Notes under the pieces: generated by a model
What the model was told of the DNA's origin: nothing
The model's input: only the letters and a program-made list of their open reading frames with translations
Databases searched by the model: none
Position numbers and translations under genes: made by a program
Part shown: positions 36,676 to 45,695 of the stretch, piece after piece
Numbering within the stretch: the stretch's first letter is position 1
Layout of the letters: the number at the start of each line of letters is the position of its first letter
Assembly (NCBI GenBank): GCA_945909635.1
Contig: OX246690.1
Span: 2,914,001 to 2,978,000, forward strand
Reading direction: 5' to 3'
From: Clostridioides difficile_A
GTDB taxonomy: Bacteria > Bacillota > Clostridia > Peptostreptococcales > Peptostreptococcaceae
DNA length: 64,000 bases

Positions 36676-36948
36676 CTATTTATGTTCATGCGTATGTCCA
36701 TCTGAGTGTTCATGCCCATGTGTATGTGCATGCTCATGACTATGCTCATGAGTCCCTGAGAAACCATCCTCATGATTATGGTCGTGACCTACACCATTTA
36801 CGTGTTCATGTCCATGCCCATGACTATGAGAATGTTGATGTGAATGCTCATGATTATCTCCTCCACAACAGCCTTCTCCCCCAGTTCCACAACATCCACT
36901 TGTGTGTGGATTATGGTGATTTCTTACTACAAATCTCTCTCTTAACAT
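36676..36948 (-). CDS. Histidine-rich, probable metal-binding protein
   Basis: 90 aa with 26 histidines (29%), mostly as HxH repeats with Glu, Gly, Ser and Asp between them, and two Cys-Cys pairs in SGCCGTGGEGCCGG (about residues 18-30). No signal peptide or membrane segment, so it is cytoplasmic. It resembles nickel/zinc/cobalt storage or chaperone tails (Hpn-like, HypB-type) only in composition. An AGGAGG site and a good promoter support that it is a real gene despite its low complexity. There is no metal transporter or metalloenzyme gene beside it, so the metal is unknown. Confidence 0.75.
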   Translation of the reverse strand: MLRERFVVRNHHNPHTSGCCGTGGEGCCGGDNHEHSHQHSHSHGHGHEHVNGVGHDHNHEDGFSGTHEHSHEHAHTHGHEHSDGHTHEHK

Positions 36949-36996
36949 ATTCTTATACCTCCTAGTATATTATTGAGTACTTCATGTACCCCATTA

Positions 36997-37024
36997 ATTA
37001 TAGTATACATCTAACTAGGTGCAA
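36997..37024 (-). promoter_or_regulatory. Promoter of the histidine-rich gene
   Basis: On the minus strand TTGCAC (37019-37024), 16 bases, TATAAT (36997-37002). Just downstream lies the dyad GTAC-ATGAA-GTAC, a possible operator. Confidence 0.6.
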
Positions 37025-37059
37025 TCACAATACATATGGTATTTTTTAACATTGCCATT

Positions 37060-37932
37060 TTAAAGAAACTTATCTTTAAAACCTCCTCCTTTTACTTCTT
37101 CCACATTATTAACAGAAATAAAGGCTTCACTATCCATATCATAAATCAAATCTTTAAATTTACCTATCTCATTTGCAGATATTATACAATAAATCATTTT
37201 TTTCTTATTTTGTGTATATGCTCCTTCTGCCTCTAGAAAAGTTACTCCTCTTCCCATCTTATTCATTATTACTTTGGATATTTCATCATATTTATTAGAT
37301 ATTAGAAGTATAGATTTTTTTCTATCAAAACAATCCTTTGCTATGTCCATTGTAAAAGAAATTATATACATAGCAATTAAAGTATACATTACCAACTTAG
37401 CTCCAAATAAAAATGCACCTGCACATACTACAAAGAAATTTATAAATAAAAATGTATTTTTCATAGGTATATCGTACTTTCTTTTCATTATAGCTGCTAT
37501 TATGTCAAGACCTCCAGCAGTAGCTCTTGCTTTAAAAGTCAACCCCATACCTATTCCAGTTAAGGCACCACCATAAATACACTGTAGCATAGTGTCATCT
37601 ATTGGAAAATATTTAGCAATATCCTGTGTTAATCCAAGAGCAACAGAAAATAACAGCATATTAACAAAGCTTATTAACAAAAATTTATTATCAAAATACT
37701 TTTTAGCTATAATAAATATTGGTATATTCATCAAAAAACTGGATATTCCTTGATTTATACCAAATAACTTATATAATATAACACAAATCCCAGCTACTCC
37801 TCCACTTAATAACTTGGCTGGTGCTAGATATAAATTTATTCCTATGGTTGATAGAATCATACCCAATATAATAAGACCATATTGTAAAAATATGTTATTA
37901 TCAATACTTAGCTTTTTACTTTCACCATACAT
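37060..37932 (-). CDS. YitT family membrane protein (DUF2179)
   Basis: 290 aa from ATG 37932 (AAAGGGGTG upstream). Five or six hydrophobic segments span about residues 15-200, including the family motif LLSGGVAGICVILYKLFGINQGISSFLMNIPIFI and FKARATAGGLDIIAAIMKRKYDIP. The C-terminal 80 residues are the cytoplasmic DUF2179 domain (GRGVTFLEAEGAYTQNKKKMIYCII). The function of the family is not established. Monocistronic. Confidence 0.88.
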   Translation of the reverse strand: MYGESKKLSIDNNIFLQYGLIILGMILSTIGINLYLAPAKLLSGGVAGICVILYKLFGINQGISSFLMNIPIFIIAKKYFDNKFLLISFVNMLLFSVALGLTQDIAKYFPIDDTMLQCIYGGALTGIGMGLTFKARATAGGLDIIAAIMKRKYDIPMKNTFLFINFFVVCAGAFLFGAKLVMYTLIAMYIISFTMDIAKDCFDRKKSILLISNKYDEISKVIMNKMGRGVTFLEAEGAYTQNKKKMIYCIISANEIGKFKDLIYDMDSEAFISVNNVEEVKGGGFKDKFL

Positions 37933-38166
37933 CAAAACGCACCCCTTTGCATAATAAATAAACCACCCTGCATTATACACAATAAATTTATAAATAAATT
38001 TATCAGAAGTAGTTTACTCTAAAATATTATTCATCCTCACTTAAACGTTTATTCACTAATATTCTATCACATACTATAAATAATTTATATGATTTATATA
38101 GATTTATTTACTGTAAATTTTGGAATATTTCAACATTTTATTGAATAGATAATTATACTGTATTAA

Positions 38167-38210
38167 AAAATCCCTATAGAAATTTATAAACTAATTTCTA
38201 TAGGGATTTT
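38167..38210 (-). terminator. Terminator of ileS
   Basis: Perfect 18-base arms (AAAATCCCTATAGAAATT) with an 8-base loop, 20 bases past the ileS stop, followed by a T-run on the minus strand. Confidence 0.88.
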
Positions 38211-38229
38211 AATTAACTAACTATTATTT

Positions 38230-41200
38230 TTATTTTTTTGTAACTTTTATACCTGTCATATGGTCATTTAAGTTTTGTTCTTCTAAAGATTTATCATCCA
38301 CTCTGTTTATTTCTAAAGCTAAAGTCTCAGACTTGATATATTCATCGAAATGGTCAACAGCCTTAGCAATTTCATCATCACCACAGTAATCTATCACTAT
38401 ATTATCTAATACTTCAAAGTTATTAGATTTTCTTAATTGCTGTACTTTAGATATAAATTCTCTAGCATAACCTTCATCAACCAATTCTTCAGTTAACTTA
38501 GTATCTAGTATAACGAAAAGATTGTTTTCAACAGATACATTAAATCCTTCTTTAGCAGTTATACCTATTAACACTAAATCCTTATTAAACTCAAACGCTT
38601 CACCATCTAAATCAACTGTTAAACTTTCACCATTTTCAAGTTTATTAACAGCTTCATGTGCATTTAATTTATTTAATACTCCTACAAATAAATTCATCTT
38701 AGCACCTAGTAATGGTCCTGCTGCCTTAAAGTTTGGTTTTAGACTAAAGTTCATGTACTCATCTAGGTCTTTAGCAAATACTACCTCTTTAACATTAAGT
38801 TCTTCTTTTATTAAATCAACTACATCACTTATTGTATCTTCAAACTTACCATCTACTAATACTTTTTGTAATGGTTGACGAACTTTTATTCTTTCAACTT
38901 CTCTTGAAGCTCTACCTAAAGTAACTAGATTTTTAGCTAAATCCATTTTTTCTTCTAATTTAGCATCCATTAATTCTTCATTAGGTTTAGGATATTCAGC
39001 TAAGTGAACAGATACTTCTCCTGTTAGATTTCTGTACATTTCTTCTGACATATATGGTGCAAATGGAGCTATAGCTCTGCAAAGACCATGTAATAATTCA
39101 TAAGTTGTATTATATACTGCTTTTTTATCTTCTGTTAACTCAGTTGCCCAGAATCTTCTTCTTGAACGTCTGATATACCAGTTAGATAAATCATCGTTTA
39201 TGAAATCTTGTATCATTCTTAAAGTCTTATTTAATTCAAATATAGCTAAATTTTCTTCTACATCTTTCATTAAATTATTAAACTTAGATAGTATCCATCT
39301 ATCAAGTTCTGGTCTATCTTTATATTCTACAAAGAATTCAGTTGGATTTATATCATCTGTATTTGCATATAAAGTGAAGAAGTTATATACATTCTTCATA
39401 GTTCCTATAAATTTACTTTGTATTTCTTTTAATCCATCCATATCAAATTTAGTTGGAGTCCATGGTGGAGAAACATATAGTAGATACCATCTTAATGCAT
39501 CTGCTCCATATTGGTCAAATAACTCCATTGGATTTACTGTATTTCCTCTTGATTTACTCATTTTCTTTCCTTCTTTATCAAGTACAAGGTCTGGAACTAA
39601 CACACTCTTATATGGTGCTTTACCTAATACAAATGTTGATACTGCAAGTAATGAGTAGAACCAACCTCTAGTCTGGTCTATACCTTCTGATATATAATCA
39701 GCTGGGAATAATTGGTCAAAGTTCTCTTTATTTTCAAATGGATAGTGGTGTTGAGCAAATGGCATAGCCCCACTATCAAACCAACAGTCTATAACTTCTG
39801 TTACTCTTGTCATTGGTTTTCCACATTTTTCACATTTTAAATGTATATCATCTACATATGGTCTATGAAGTTCAACTGTCTCTGGATTTACATCTTCTAT
39901 AGCTTTTTCAGCTAATTCAGCTCTTGAACCTACTGAATCTGTATGACCACATTCACATCTCCATATAGGAAGTGGAGTTCCCCAATATCTAGTTCTTGAT
40001 ATTGCCCAGTCATTTAGATTTTCTAACCAGTTTCCAAATCTCTTTTCACCTACAAAGCTTGGGAACCATTTTACACCATTGTTATTTTCTATTAATTTAT
40101 CTTTAAGTTTAGTCATCTCTATATACCAACTTGGTTTTGCATAGTATACTAGTGGAGTTTGACATCTCCAACAATGCGGATAGTTATGAACTACTTTTTC
40201 TTTACTATATAATTTATTTTCAGAAGCCAGCCATTTTATTATTTCAACATCTAGCCCATCTTCCATTACAAATTTACCTTCCCAAGGAGTAGCTGTAAAT
40301 TTACCAGTTTCATCTACTGGTTGTACAACTGGTAAATCATATCTTTTACCTGTATTATAGTCATCTTCACCAAATGCTGGTGCTGTATGAACTATTCCAG
40401 TACCATCTTCAGTAGTTACATAATCTCCTACTGTAATGAAAAATGCTTTTTTGTCAACTTCTACAAAAGGCATTAATTGTTCATATTCTAATCCTTCTAG
40501 GTCTTTACCCTTCATTTCTTCTAAAACTTCATAATCTTCACCTAGTACTTTATTAGCTAAAGGTTTAGATACATAATATACCTCGTCACCTTTCTTAACT
40601 TTTAAGTAATCAACATCAGCATTTACTGTTAATGAAACATTTGATGGTAAAGTCCATGGAGTTGTTGTCCATGCTAGGAAATATTCATCAGCATCTTTTT
40701 TCTTAAATTTAGCTATAACTGTATTAGTTTTTACTTCTTTATATCCTTGTGCAACCTCATGACTAGCAAGACCAGTTCCACATCTTGGGCAATAAGGAAG
40801 TATTTTATGACCTTCATAGATATATCCTTCTTTGTTGAATTTATTAAGTATCCACCATACAGACTCTATATAGTTATTGTCTAAAGTTATATATGGATTA
40901 TCTAAATCAACTTCATAAGCCATTCTCTCAGTCATTATTCTCCATTGTTTTTCAAATGAGAAAACTGATTCTCTACATTTTTGGTTGAACTCAGCTATTC
41001 CATACTCTTCTATTTGTTGCTTACTAGTAAGACCTAATTCTTTCTCTACTTGTATTTCAACTGGTAATCCGTGTGTATCCCAACCAGCTTTTCTCTTTAC
41101 TTGATAACCAGACATTGTTTTATATCTACAAACTGAATCTTTAAGTGTTCTAGATAAAACATGGTGTACTCCAGGATTTCCATTGGCTGTAGGAGGTCCC

Positions 41201-41337
41201 TCATAGAATACAAAACTTGGGTCATTTTCCCCTTTTTCTAAAGTTTTTTCAAGTATATTTATATCTTTCCAATAATCAAAAACTTGTGCTTCTGCTTGTT
41301 TTACTGAACTGTCTACTAATGGCTTAAATTTCGCCAT
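38230..41337 (-). CDS. ileS: Isoleucyl-tRNA synthetase, type 2, with altered HIGH motif
   Basis: Charges tRNA(Ile). At 1035 aa (ATG 41337) it is the longer, eukaryote-like IleRS2 form rather than the roughly 920-residue IleRS1 of Bacillus. The first signature reads GVHH at residues 56-59 instead of the canonical HxGH; KKMSKSRGN is intact near residue 600. Zinc-type cysteines occur in CPRCGTG, CWRCQ, CECGH and CEKCG. A CP1 editing domain spans about 190-400. IleRS2 with a GxHH signature is known from work on Priestia megaterium to give very high mupirocin resistance, so the same is expected here. Regulated by an Ile T-box. Confidence 0.95.
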   Translation of the reverse strand: MAKFKPLVDSSVKQAEAQVFDYWKDINILEKTLEKGENDPSFVFYEGPPTANGNPGVHHVLSRTLKDSVCRYKTMSGYQVKRKAGWDTHGLPVEIQVEKELGLTSKQQIEEYGIAEFNQKCRESVFSFEKQWRIMTERMAYEVDLDNPYITLDNNYIESVWWILNKFNKEGYIYEGHKILPYCPRCGTGLASHEVAQGYKEVKTNTVIAKFKKKDADEYFLAWTTTPWTLPSNVSLTVNADVDYLKVKKGDEVYYVSKPLANKVLGEDYEVLEEMKGKDLEGLEYEQLMPFVEVDKKAFFITVGDYVTTEDGTGIVHTAPAFGEDDYNTGKRYDLPVVQPVDETGKFTATPWEGKFVMEDGLDVEIIKWLASENKLYSKEKVVHNYPHCWRCQTPLVYYAKPSWYIEMTKLKDKLIENNNGVKWFPSFVGEKRFGNWLENLNDWAISRTRYWGTPLPIWRCECGHTDSVGSRAELAEKAIEDVNPETVELHRPYVDDIHLKCEKCGKPMTRVTEVIDCWFDSGAMPFAQHHYPFENKENFDQLFPADYISEGIDQTRGWFYSLLAVSTFVLGKAPYKSVLVPDLVLDKEGKKMSKSRGNTVNPMELFDQYGADALRWYLLYVSPPWTPTKFDMDGLKEIQSKFIGTMKNVYNFFTLYANTDDINPTEFFVEYKDRPELDRWILSKFNNLMKDVEENLAIFELNKTLRMIQDFINDDLSNWYIRRSRRRFWATELTEDKKAVYNTTYELLHGLCRAIAPFAPYMSEEMYRNLTGEVSVHLAEYPKPNEELMDAKLEEKMDLAKNLVTLGRASREVERIKVRQPLQKVLVDGKFEDTISDVVDLIKEELNVKEVVFAKDLDEYMNFSLKPNFKAAGPLLGAKMNLFVGVLNKLNAHEAVNKLENGESLTVDLDGEAFEFNKDLVLIGITAKEGFNVSVENNLFVILDTKLTEELVDEGYAREFISKVQQLRKSNNFEVLDNIVIDYCGDDEIAKAVDHFDEYIKSETLALEINRVDDKSLEEQNLNDHMTGIKVTKK

Positions 41338-41410
41338 ATAAATCACCCTTTCCTATAAATATTATAATTCCAAAATTTTTTATTCTTTCACATAAATTTA
41401 AATACTAAAA

Positions 41411-41620
41411 AACTCGCCCCCTTTAAACAAAGGGACGAGTTATAAATCGCGTTACCACCCTAATTCTATATGTGAATTTAATTCTATCCACATATAACAC
41501 TCTAATAGTATAACGGTACTAACCGGCACAGCTTAATAGAATTTAATCGTTCAGCCTGCAGCTCAAGAGTGATTTTTACCTTTATAAATTCATTGGTTCT
41601 CAGCATACCCAATTCTCTGT
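41411..41620 (-). promoter_or_regulatory. T-box riboswitch, isoleucine specifier
   Basis: Minus-strand leader of ileS with stem I AGAGAA element, the specifier loop AAA-ATC-ACTC (AUC, Ile, at 41571-41573), T-box GGGTGGTAACGC (41449-41460) and a terminator AACTCGTCCC/GGGGGCGAGTT (41411-41441) with T-run. Specifier matches the gene. The 41621-41834 remainder is AT-rich with no other feature. Confidence 0.93.
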
Positions 41621-41834
41621 AAAATTATCTAAAGATAATTGTCTCTATCAACGCTTTTAAAAATTTATCTGTGTTTATATGAAATTCTATAACAAATAAT
41701 TTGAATAGTCAATATATTTTTGAAAAATATAATAATTTCTATTTTTCTTACATTTTTATCCTATTTTAAATTTTTGTTATAGATTTCTCAAACTTCTACA
41801 ATAATTTCACCTAAAAATCCAATAAATCATAGCT

Positions 41835-42362
41835 TTATTCTAGAGTTGTAGCAGCTTCATCATTACTATAATTATACACTGTTGTTCCTTCAAATGCATT
41901 TACACATTTTTCATCTACATCATAAAAAATTTCATCAACACTTCTTATCTCATCTTCTAATAGTGATTTAAATTTATTTCTAAATATCTTAAATTCTTTA
42001 ACTAAAGCATCATACTCTTTTCTTATCTCTATAACACGATTATTGGCTTGTTCTATAATTTGTCTAGCTTTTAAGTCTGCCTCTTCAACAATTATTTTAG
42101 CTTTTTTATTAGCCGCGCTACAAGTGTCTTCTGCTGCACTTTGAGCAGTTATTAGAGTAGCTTTTAATGTCTCTTCAATATTTTCATACTTGTTTACTTG
42201 GTCTTGATATAATCCTAATTTTTCTTTAAGAGCTGTATTTTCTCTACATAGAGATTCATAATCTTCTTTAATGATGTCTAAAAATTCATCAACCTCTTCA
42301 TCTCTATACCCTCTTAAACCTTTTTTAAACTCTTTATTTTCTATCTCAATTGGAGTTAGCAT
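41835..42362 (-). CDS. divIVA: DivIVA family protein
   Basis: Curvature-sensing scaffold of division sites and poles. 175 aa; the family N-terminus (LTPIEIENKEFKKGLRGYRDEEVDEFLDIIKEDYESL) contains the membrane-contact segment, followed by coiled coil from about residue 30 to 160. It is the last gene of the yggS-sepF-yggT-ylmH-divIVA division cluster; ileS comes next with its own T-box leader. Unremarkable. Confidence 0.94.
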   Translation of the reverse strand: MLTPIEIENKEFKKGLRGYRDEEVDEFLDIIKEDYESLCRENTALKEKLGLYQDQVNKYENIEETLKATLITAQSAAEDTCSAANKKAKIIVEEADLKARQIIEQANNRVIEIRKEYDALVKEFKIFRNKFKSLLEDEIRSVDEIFYDVDEKCVNAFEGTTVYNYSNDEAATTLE

Positions 42363-42396
42363 TACATTTCCTCCCAGCTATAATTTAAATTAGTCC

Positions 42397-43182
42397 TTAT
42401 ACAATTAATCTTGCTTGAACTTTTATTTTACCTTTTTTAGTAATATCTCCTATTTGTGTTACATTAGCTCTTCCTTTGCCTCTAACAGAAATTAAATCAC
42501 CATTTTTAACTATTTTAGAGGTTGAAGTTATCTTTTCATAATTGACATGGACTTTTTCTCCATTTATGTATTTTGCACTATCTTGTCTAGATATATTGTA
42601 AAGACCACTTATGACACAATCTAACCTATCTGAAGATACTGTAAATGATACTTCCTTATATTTTGAAGAACTATTAACAATGTTTTCTCTGGAAATTTCC
42701 TTTACAATTACATTATTTCTTGAAACTTTCTCCAAATTCACGATTATAAAATCGCAAATATCACTACTTACAATTACTTGACAAAAGCTATCATGTATAA
42801 TTATATCTCCAATTTTTTCTCTTTTTATACCTAGACTCATAATTGCACCTAAATAATCTTTATGAGATATATTCTTAAATTTGAAATTCCCTTCTATCTG
42901 TAAAAATCTAAGAGTATCTTCTATATCCTCATATTCCATGTAAAATGGATAAATAAATACAGTGCTTCTTTCAGCTTGTTCATAACCTCCATCCACACTG
43001 TATTTTATTTCATTTGTAGAATTTAATATCGCTACAGCATTTTTCACTTCATATGGATTAAGAAACTCAGTAAACTTAACATCATAGTTTTTTATACAAC
43101 TATTAGCCTTGTCTATTACTTTAAACATTTTATTTTTCAAGTCTATATCCTTTATGTGATTTGTTAATTTTAATTTATCCAT
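42397..43182 (-). CDS. ylmH: YlmH-type S4-domain RNA-binding protein
   Basis: 261 aa. The C-terminal S4 domain (about residues 180-250; RLDCVISGLYNISRQDSAKYINGEKVHVNYE) binds RNA. The N-terminal part matches the YlmH fold, with VAILNSTNEIKYSVDGGYEQAERSTVFIYP and LGAIMSLGIKREKIGDIIIHD. B. subtilis YlmH has been linked to division and, more recently, to ribosome-associated quality control with RqcH; if so it would work with rqcH at 10354. Overlaps or abuts yggT by about 9 bases and shares its transcript. Confidence 0.9.
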   Translation of the reverse strand: MDKLKLTNHIKDIDLKNKMFKVIDKANSCIKNYDVKFTEFLNPYEVKNAVAILNSTNEIKYSVDGGYEQAERSTVFIYPFYMEYEDIEDTLRFLQIEGNFKFKNISHKDYLGAIMSLGIKREKIGDIIIHDSFCQVIVSSDICDFIIVNLEKVSRNNVIVKEISRENIVNSSSKYKEVSFTVSSDRLDCVISGLYNISRQDSAKYINGEKVHVNYEKITSTSKIVKNGDLISVRGKGRANVTQIGDITKKGKIKVQARLIV

Positions 43183-43191
43183 TCTATCACC

Positions 43192-43449
43192 TTAGAATAT
43201 AACCAATACTAATTGTCTTAGGAACATCAATAATACTATTGCAATTAAAGGAGAAAAATCTATAGGTCCGTTTGTGTATCTGTACATTATTGACCTTATT
43301 GGTCCTTCTATTGGCTCTGTAAGATTTTCTAAAATCTCGAAAATTTTGCTTTGTCTTCCATTTGGAAACCAAGTCATCAAGCTTTTTATAACTATCATCC
43401 ATGCTATTATATCCAAAAGATAATAAAGTGCAATTCTTATTGTTCCCAT
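43192..43449 (-). CDS. YggT family membrane protein
   Basis: 85 aa with two hydrophobic segments (about residues 3-22 and 60-82) and the family motif LTEPIEGPIRSIM. YggT proteins in this location are called YlmG and are linked to division or osmotic behaviour; function is not settled. An alternative frame over the same bases gives a basic, unlikely product and is rejected. Confidence 0.9.
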   Translation of the reverse strand: MGTIRIALYYLLDIIAWMIVIKSLMTWFPNGRQSKIFEILENLTEPIEGPIRSIMYRYTNGPIDFSPLIAIVLLMFLRQLVLVIF

Positions 43450-43467
43450 ATATTAACCGCCTTTTTA

Positions 43468-43926
43468 CTATTTATTTTGCCAAGGGAAGAATGCTTTACT
43501 TTCTAATTCTTTTTTCATATTTGCATCTATATCCACATTGTTAGGAGCTAATATAAATATTGATTTAGAAACCTTTTGTATACTTCCATCTAAAACATAA
43601 ACTGCTCCATTCATAAAGTTAAATATAGATTTACGAACTTCAGAATTAGTCAACCCTTCCAAATTCACTATAACTGCCCTTCTTTGTTTTAGATGGTCTG
43701 CTATAGTTGCAGCTTCATCATAAACTTTAGGTTCAACTATTACAACTTTCATTTGACTTGTTGTATGTAAATTTACAATTTTATTTGCTTTTGCAGTACT
43801 AAATCCACTATTTATTTCTTCTTCTTGAACTATATCGTCCATACCACCTTCATATTCTTCTTCAATGTAATCTTCTTCTTCGTCAACTATCCAGTTCTTA
43901 AATTTAGATATTATTCCATTTGACAT
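43468..43926 (-). CDS. sepF: Cell division protein SepF
   Basis: Membrane anchor for FtsZ rings. 152 aa: N-terminal amphipathic segment (GIISKFKNWIV), an acidic linker rich in Glu and Asp (about 15-45), and the conserved SepF core (about 60-145; VKVVIVEP-like KVVIVEPKVYDEAATIADHLKQRRAVIVNLEGL). In order with yggS and yggT as in other Firmicutes. Confidence 0.95.
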   Translation of the reverse strand: MSNGIISKFKNWIVDEEEDYIEEEYEGGMDDIVQEEEINSGFSTAKANKIVNLHTTSQMKVVIVEPKVYDEAATIADHLKQRRAVIVNLEGLTNSEVRKSIFNFMNGAVYVLDGSIQKVSKSIFILAPNNVDIDANMKKELESKAFFPWQNK

Positions 43927-43965
43927 TATTAACTTCCTCCTTAGAATTTATTCAGATTTGAGTAA

Positions 43966-44670
43966 TTATTTTTTATTGTAGTTTCTTTCTCCAAAGATTG
44001 ATGTTCCAACCCTAACAATGGTAGCCCCTTCCTCTATAGCAATCTCATAATCATGACTCATTCCCATTGACAAAGCATCCATTTCTACATTAGGTATGTT
44101 TAGCTCTTTTATTTGTGTTGATAAATCTTTAAGACCTTTGAATACACCTCTTATTTCATTTTCATCTTCTATAAAAGGTGCCATTGTCATTAGACCTTTT
44201 ATCTTTATATTTTTATATTTTTCTGACACTTCTTTGACAAAATCTATAACTTCATCTTTATCAAGTCCATGCTTAGATTCTTCTTTAGATATATTCACTT
44301 GTATTAAGCAATCTATCTCTCTATTTATTTGCTCTGCACGTTTCTGAATCTCTTCACATAATGCAATTCTATCTAAAGAATGTATCATACAAACTTTATC
44401 TATTATGTACTTAACTTTATTCGTTTGCAAAGTTCCTATCAAGTGCCAGTTTAATTTGTCACCTATAATATCATACTTTCTAGCCAATTCTTGAGGTTTA
44501 TTTTCACCAACAGAAGTAATTCCTTCATTCATTGCCTCATTAACTAAATCCACATCCACAGTTTTTGTGACTGCTAAAAGGGTTATTTCTTCGCTATCTC
44601 GATTTACCTTTTTTGCAGCCTTTTCAATTTTACTTCTTATCTCAGATAAATTATCTTTAATAGAACCCAT
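43966..44670 (-). CDS. YggS/PLPBP family pyridoxal phosphate homeostasis protein
   Basis: Cytoplasmic PLP-binding protein of the alanine-racemase N-terminal fold without racemase activity. 234 aa from ATG 44670. The PLP lysine is in LLAVTKTVD (about residue 35); IGENKPQEL, WHLIGTLQTNK and SMGMSHDYEIAIEEGATIVRVGTSIFG are family motifs. First certain gene of the division cluster; the HlyD-like gene lies 9 bases upstream. Confidence 0.94.
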   Translation of the reverse strand: MGSIKDNLSEIRSKIEKAAKKVNRDSEEITLLAVTKTVDVDLVNEAMNEGITSVGENKPQELARKYDIIGDKLNWHLIGTLQTNKVKYIIDKVCMIHSLDRIALCEEIQKRAEQINREIDCLIQVNISKEESKHGLDKDEVIDFVKEVSEKYKNIKIKGLMTMAPFIEDENEIRGVFKGLKDLSTQIKELNIPNVEMDALSMGMSHDYEIAIEEGATIVRVGTSIFGERNYNKK

Positions 44671-44679
44671 TACTATCAC

Positions 44680-45315
44680 CTACTTTATCCTTATATTTGT
44701 GTTTATACAATTAGGTCTTAAAATTATTTTGTCATATAGATTAACACTTGTCACCCCATTTATGTCATTTTTATAATAATCCACAAATACAGAAGATTCA
44801 TTTTCATAAGTTATTCCTTCTAATATGACAAATTTTACACTTTGTGATTGTTCATCAATTACATACACACCACGTTTATTGTCTTTTGTTTTTATAGAAG
44901 TTTTAGGTATTTTTAAACACTCCATCTGATTATATATTATATCAAATTCTTCGACACTTGTATCCTGATTTGAAACAATTTGGTTACTTATTTTTAATTT
45001 TAGCATTATTTTATTATTATTTTTATATATTTTGTAAACTTTTGCATCTATTTTTTTCTCACGATATTCAATTGCTACATTTTGATTTTTTTCAAAGTTC
45101 TTAGAATCTTCTTTACTTATGTATGCTGATAGATAATTGCTTTGGTCATTAGCATCTTTTTCTATATTTCCTTCTACATGAATCTTTGCATCAAATTTTT
45201 CTACTTTTAATACCAATGTATCTACATTTTTGCTAATAATCATTACTAAAACATTAAATACTAAATATATAAGAATACCAAGTATCATCAATCTGGTATA
45301 TTTAATCTTTTTCAA
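44680..45315 (-). CDS. HlyD-like membrane-anchored protein of the division cluster
   Basis: 211 aa with one N-terminal membrane segment (LMILGILIYLVFNVLVMII, about residues 9-27). The rest is beta-rich and carries a Lys-Ile pattern reminiscent of HlyD/RND adaptor barrel domains. It is close to the clostridial proteins annotated as HlyD family adaptors that precede yggS. No cognate export pump is nearby, so a transport role is doubtful; a cell-envelope function at the division site is possible. Confidence 0.65.
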   Translation of the reverse strand: MKKIKYTRLMILGILIYLVFNVLVMIISKNVDTLVLKVEKFDAKIHVEGNIEKDANDQSNYLSAYISKEDSKNFEKNQNVAIEYREKKIDAKVYKIYKNNNKIMLKLKISNQIVSNQDTSVEEFDIIYNQMECLKIPKTSIKTKDNKRGVYVIDEQSQSVKFVILEGITYENESSVFVDYYKNDINGVTSVNLYDKIILRPNCINTNIRIK

Positions 45316-45635
45316 AAACTCTCCCCCTATAAAATTTCTATCATTATAAGTACTTCTTCTAAAAAATGTTTATTCCTTTTTTATAGACTAATATTTTATG
45401 TATTAATAATTGTTTTTTTCATATTAAATTTATTTTTTATCAATCTTCCTATACAAGACTGTATTATTTATATATAATTATATTATAAAGTATAAGTTTA
45501 ATTTACATTTTACATCTCAAACTTACTTTATATTCTTTTATAGTTATTTTTATTTTTAGATGCAATATAAAACCAATTAAAATTTAAAATGACTTTTGTT
45601 TTGTTGATATTAATTCATTTAGGCATTCATGCATT

Positions 45636-45651
45636 AGGATAACGTTATCAC
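45636..45651 (+). promoter_or_regulatory. Possible CcpA (cre-like) site upstream of pfoR
   Basis: AGGATAACGTTATCAC contains a perfect palindrome GATAACGTTATC (45638-45649) and fits the published C. difficile cre pattern RRGAAAANGTTTTCWW with three mismatches. It lies 45-60 bases before the pfoR-like ATG. The rest of 45316-45695 is AT-rich with nothing else visible. Confidence 0.4.
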
Positions 45652-45695
45652 AACAAAGGTTTATGTCCTAAAAAAAATACAAGGAGGATTTTCTT

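Noticed and set aside
36720..36965. Plus-strand ORF of 81 aa rich in His, Val and Asp opposite the histidine-rich gene
   Set aside because: It is a mirror of the low-complexity minus-strand gene, which has the promoter and ribosome binding site; the plus strand has neither.
43187..43402. Minus-strand ORF of 71 aa overlapping yggT in another frame
   Set aside because: Basic product without a ribosome binding site; the yggT frame has the family motif and membrane segments.
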